From: Auanema rhodensis
Lineage: Eukaryota > Nematoda > Chromadorea > Rhabditida > Rhabditidae
Assembly: GCA_964057225.1 (NCBI GenBank)
Contig: OZ059895.1
Location: 14,375,001-14,439,000, forward strand
DNA length: 64,000 nt
Direction: 5' to 3'
The position numbers were made by a program, and so were the translations under genes. Shown here piece by piece: positions 61,535 to 64,000 of the stretch. The notes beneath the pieces were generated by a model that did not search any database, was not told where the DNA came from, and was given only the letters and a program-made list of their open reading frames with translations. How positions within the stretch are numbered: position 1 is the stretch's first letter; each line of letters starts with the position of its first letter.

Positions 61535-63712
61535 TTAATAATGTGAGGTAGATAAAACGAACTCTTTCACTGGAGGTTGCAGAGCTACAGGATGTTCTCC
61601 TGTGCGCGCCTCTTCCTCACCAGAGAGCAAAGCAAAGGCCGCGATCCTGGCCCCCAGGGAAGGAGGTGTCCATTCCGCTGAGGAATTGGACTCAGAAGGT
61701 GACCCACTGCCTTCTCTCCATTCATCCGTTGTCTCGCCACATGCCTTGAAAATTGTCTTTTTATTTTTTCCTGCCAATTCACAATTTTCTACCTTGGTCG
61801 GTACGGTTGGGGGGTGATCCACTCTGCCCGACAATCCGTTTCCCGAATTGTTTTTAGGGGACGGTTTGTCATCAGGGGTTCTTTCTATTTTATCGCAAGA
61901 GGGAATTGATGAGGATTGCTCATCTCTTGAGTTCCATTTCCTTTCCATTACAATATCATCTTCTTGTGGCCATCTTTCAACCAACGGCTGAGACTCGTTT
62001 GACCACGGATGTATTCGAGTACGGAAATTTCTTAACAAAAGCATTTATGAAAAAATAGCATTTGATTTGCACATACAGAGAAGAGTCCTCGAGAAATTCG
62101 TCCTCGAAGGGATCGTACACTTTAGGCACTCTTGGTTCTTGGGCTATGGCACGATCATATATAATACGACCACCTCTGCCGACACGCCTTCTAACCATGA
62201 TAGGAGATCTCATGCTACCATCAGAAGCTGGTAGGGACACTTTATAAAAGTGTTTCTCGGGGGAAACCTTAAAAAAATAAGTTTAGAAATACATTACATT
62301 CTGTTGACACTACCTTCATGTGATTAGACAAGCCATCAGATGAAGAGATAAGTGGAGCTCTATAGCAGCAACCTCGCCTTCTCTTGAAGGTGTAGCGACC
62401 GTCTAATTTAGCATCACTTGCTGCCTGAGCACAGCGTTCAACTTCAATAACAGGAGAAACGCCATTAGGACAAAATACTGTTGGAGGTCTGTTCCAAACC
62501 TCAGCATTTTTCTCGAGCCAAGCCTAAAATGAAAAATAAGAACAATTGATGAGACTAATGATATTACCTTATTTGGCACTTCCCTATCGAGACTTCCAAC
62601 GGATTGTCTAATTTTTGTTCGAGAGAACTTCTTACTCTTTTTCTTTGGAACTCCTTCTCCCTAAAAAATAAAATTATTTATTATTTAAAAAAATGTTATC
62701 CTTACCCCTTCTAATTTGCTTATTCCATTAATGGTTGTAAGTGGCTTATCTGATCTTAATTTAGCCATGAATTGATTGAAGATAACTGATCCAAAATCTC
62801 CTAAGCCCATTCGATGAGCCAAAATATCAGAATCCAAATCAATTAAAGCTAGCTTCGTTTTTTCACGACGCTTAACCATATCGAATAAAGTAACAGTTTT
62901 GCGAAGATCATGACTGAGTTTGAGAACCTAAAAATACAAATAAATTACCAAAATAGAAATAAAGCACTAAAAACAACAGGATTATTACAAACCTTTTCAT
63001 AAGAATCTTCATCATTCTTTCGGTTCTTTCTCGTTTGCATTTTTTCCGCACGCCTTCTAAACGCAACATAGGGATTTATAGCACCTTGTGAGTCCTATAA
63101 ATTCATTAATTAGTACAGGTAATATTTAATAACTAAACCTTTCGGCACTCGGTCCTAACCCGAGGTATTAAACCACCAACTCCAAGTTGGAATGAACGGG
63201 TTGAAGCAGCTTTGGCTCTTTTTGCCAGCCAATAATCATATACATCATCGACCACACCTTCATCGAAGGCTAAAATAAAATGTATCACTAGCAGTTTTCA
63301 AGAATATGTAATTACCAGTAAGTACAGATCGAGCAGTAGCAGGTAAACAAATATTATTATCCGAAGATTGAGCTTCAAGAGTATCAAATATACGTTCTAA
63401 AGTTCTTGCATCTATATGAGGTCGGTCAGATAACCACCGCTCATCTTCTGAGTCTACATCGTAATCAGGTTCCTCCTTATCTAATGATAACCAAGCTGAA
63501 AACAAGAAATCCTTGGAGGTCACTGAAAACTTAATATACCTTGAACTTTAATATAGTGATTTTTAGGAGGTGAGGGTTGGGGTGGATAGATTTCATCATA
63601 TCTTTTATTACTAATTTCAAAAACTTTGGGTGTGGGAATAACATGATTGTCTACTCGAATTCCTGATGTACTGGCTTGCTGAGCGATTATAGCATCTTGA
63701 AGATGTGACTCC
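61535..63712 (-). CDS. epc-1: enhancer of polycomb (EPC) homologue, 5' end outside window
   Basis: Scaffold subunit of the NuA4/TIP60 histone acetyltransferase complex. Conserved EPC-N blocks in order: ESHLQDAIIAQQASTSGIRV, VIPTPKVFEISNKRYDEIYP, EPDYDVDSEDERWL, ARTLERIFDTLEAQSS, VYDYWLAKRAKAA, IPRVRTECRKDSQGAINPYV, AFRRRAEKMQTRKNRKNDED and SYEKVLKLSHDLRKTVTLF. Then come DGRYTFKRRRGCCYRAP and a Ser/Pro-rich C-terminal region ending LQPPVKEFVLSTSHY. The stop is at 61535-61537. The most upstream exon seen ends at an acceptor near 63712; the conserved N-terminal start of the family (FRARALD in vertebrates) is missing, so at least one exon lies beyond the window or in an unrecognised place to the right. 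Introns are short. Confidence 0.93.
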
Positions 63713-64000
63713 TGAAATATTATAAAGTTATTCAAGTAAGCGGATTTCAAATTTTTCTAAAGCCCTCTCCCTAGTGCGACAGCCATTCATCAATGGAACT
63801 GCATCCCCGAGTACACTACACAAGGGCGCCACGCACGGGCCAATCGATACGCACGGGGCAATCGCAGATGACGTCATACGACAAGGTGAAAAAAATGCGT
63901 AGGGGATAAGAATTTTGAAAAAAAATATATGAGCATGGTCAGATTGAAAAGGGGATTTTAACAGAATAAGAATTAAAGTAAAAGCATAAGATTTAAAAAA
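63713..64000. other. upstream intron or promoter of the EPC gene
   Basis: No exon found. The segment 63780-63900 is GC-richer than its surroundings and contains TGACGTCA (63869-63876), a full CRE palindrome. It could be 5' intron or a promoter. Confidence 0.4.

Overview
The window is nematode nuclear DNA. It is AT-rich, with many introns of about 42-50 nt ending in TTTCAG or TTTTAG. It carries the 22-nt nematode spliced leader SL1 and orthologues of typical nematode genes. Retention of an Antp-class Hox gene beside an egl-5-type gene argues for a chromadorean outside the Caenorhabditis lineage; I cannot name the genus. As I recall, several of the genes (egl-5, dpy-18, cnk-1, bbs-5, epc-1) lie on C. 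elegans LG III, so this looks like a piece of the equivalent chromosome.

Layout. 1-4169: no gene, dense GA microsatellites. 4170-6955 (-): a 13-exon collagen prolyl 4-hydroxylase alpha subunit with an intron-containing tRNA-Leu(CAA) nested in intron 3 on the same strand. 6956-27135: about 20 kb without protein genes. It holds five tandem SL1 RNA genes (11347-12956, - strand) not linked to 5S rRNA, and its purine/pyrimidine strand bias flips near the array. 27136-32732 (+): a compound Hox locus in which three shared 5' exons can splice in frame to either an EGL-5-type or an Antp-type homeobox terminal exon set. 33.1-35.6 kb: gene-free.

35671-44251 (-): three closely packed genes read in the order CNK (SAM-CRIC-PDZ-PH), POFUT2, SMARCAL1-like. 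45434-53601 (+): four closely packed genes, INPP4-like phosphatase, BBS5 (with a perfect X-box upstream), a Canopy-family ER protein and the cytosolic ENGase. 53682-55322 (-): rabaptin-like coiled-coil protein with a C-terminal zinc finger. 56408-61035 (+): a GMAP-210-type golgin. 61535 to the right edge (-): enhancer of polycomb, 5' end outside the window.

The two most notable systems are the Hox locus, where one N-terminal region serves two homeodomains of different classes, and the free-standing SL1 array, which supplies the leader for trans-splicing. Several protein genes have a splice acceptor a few bases before their start codon, as expected for SL trans-splicing. Exon coordinates come from reading by eye and may be off by a few bases.
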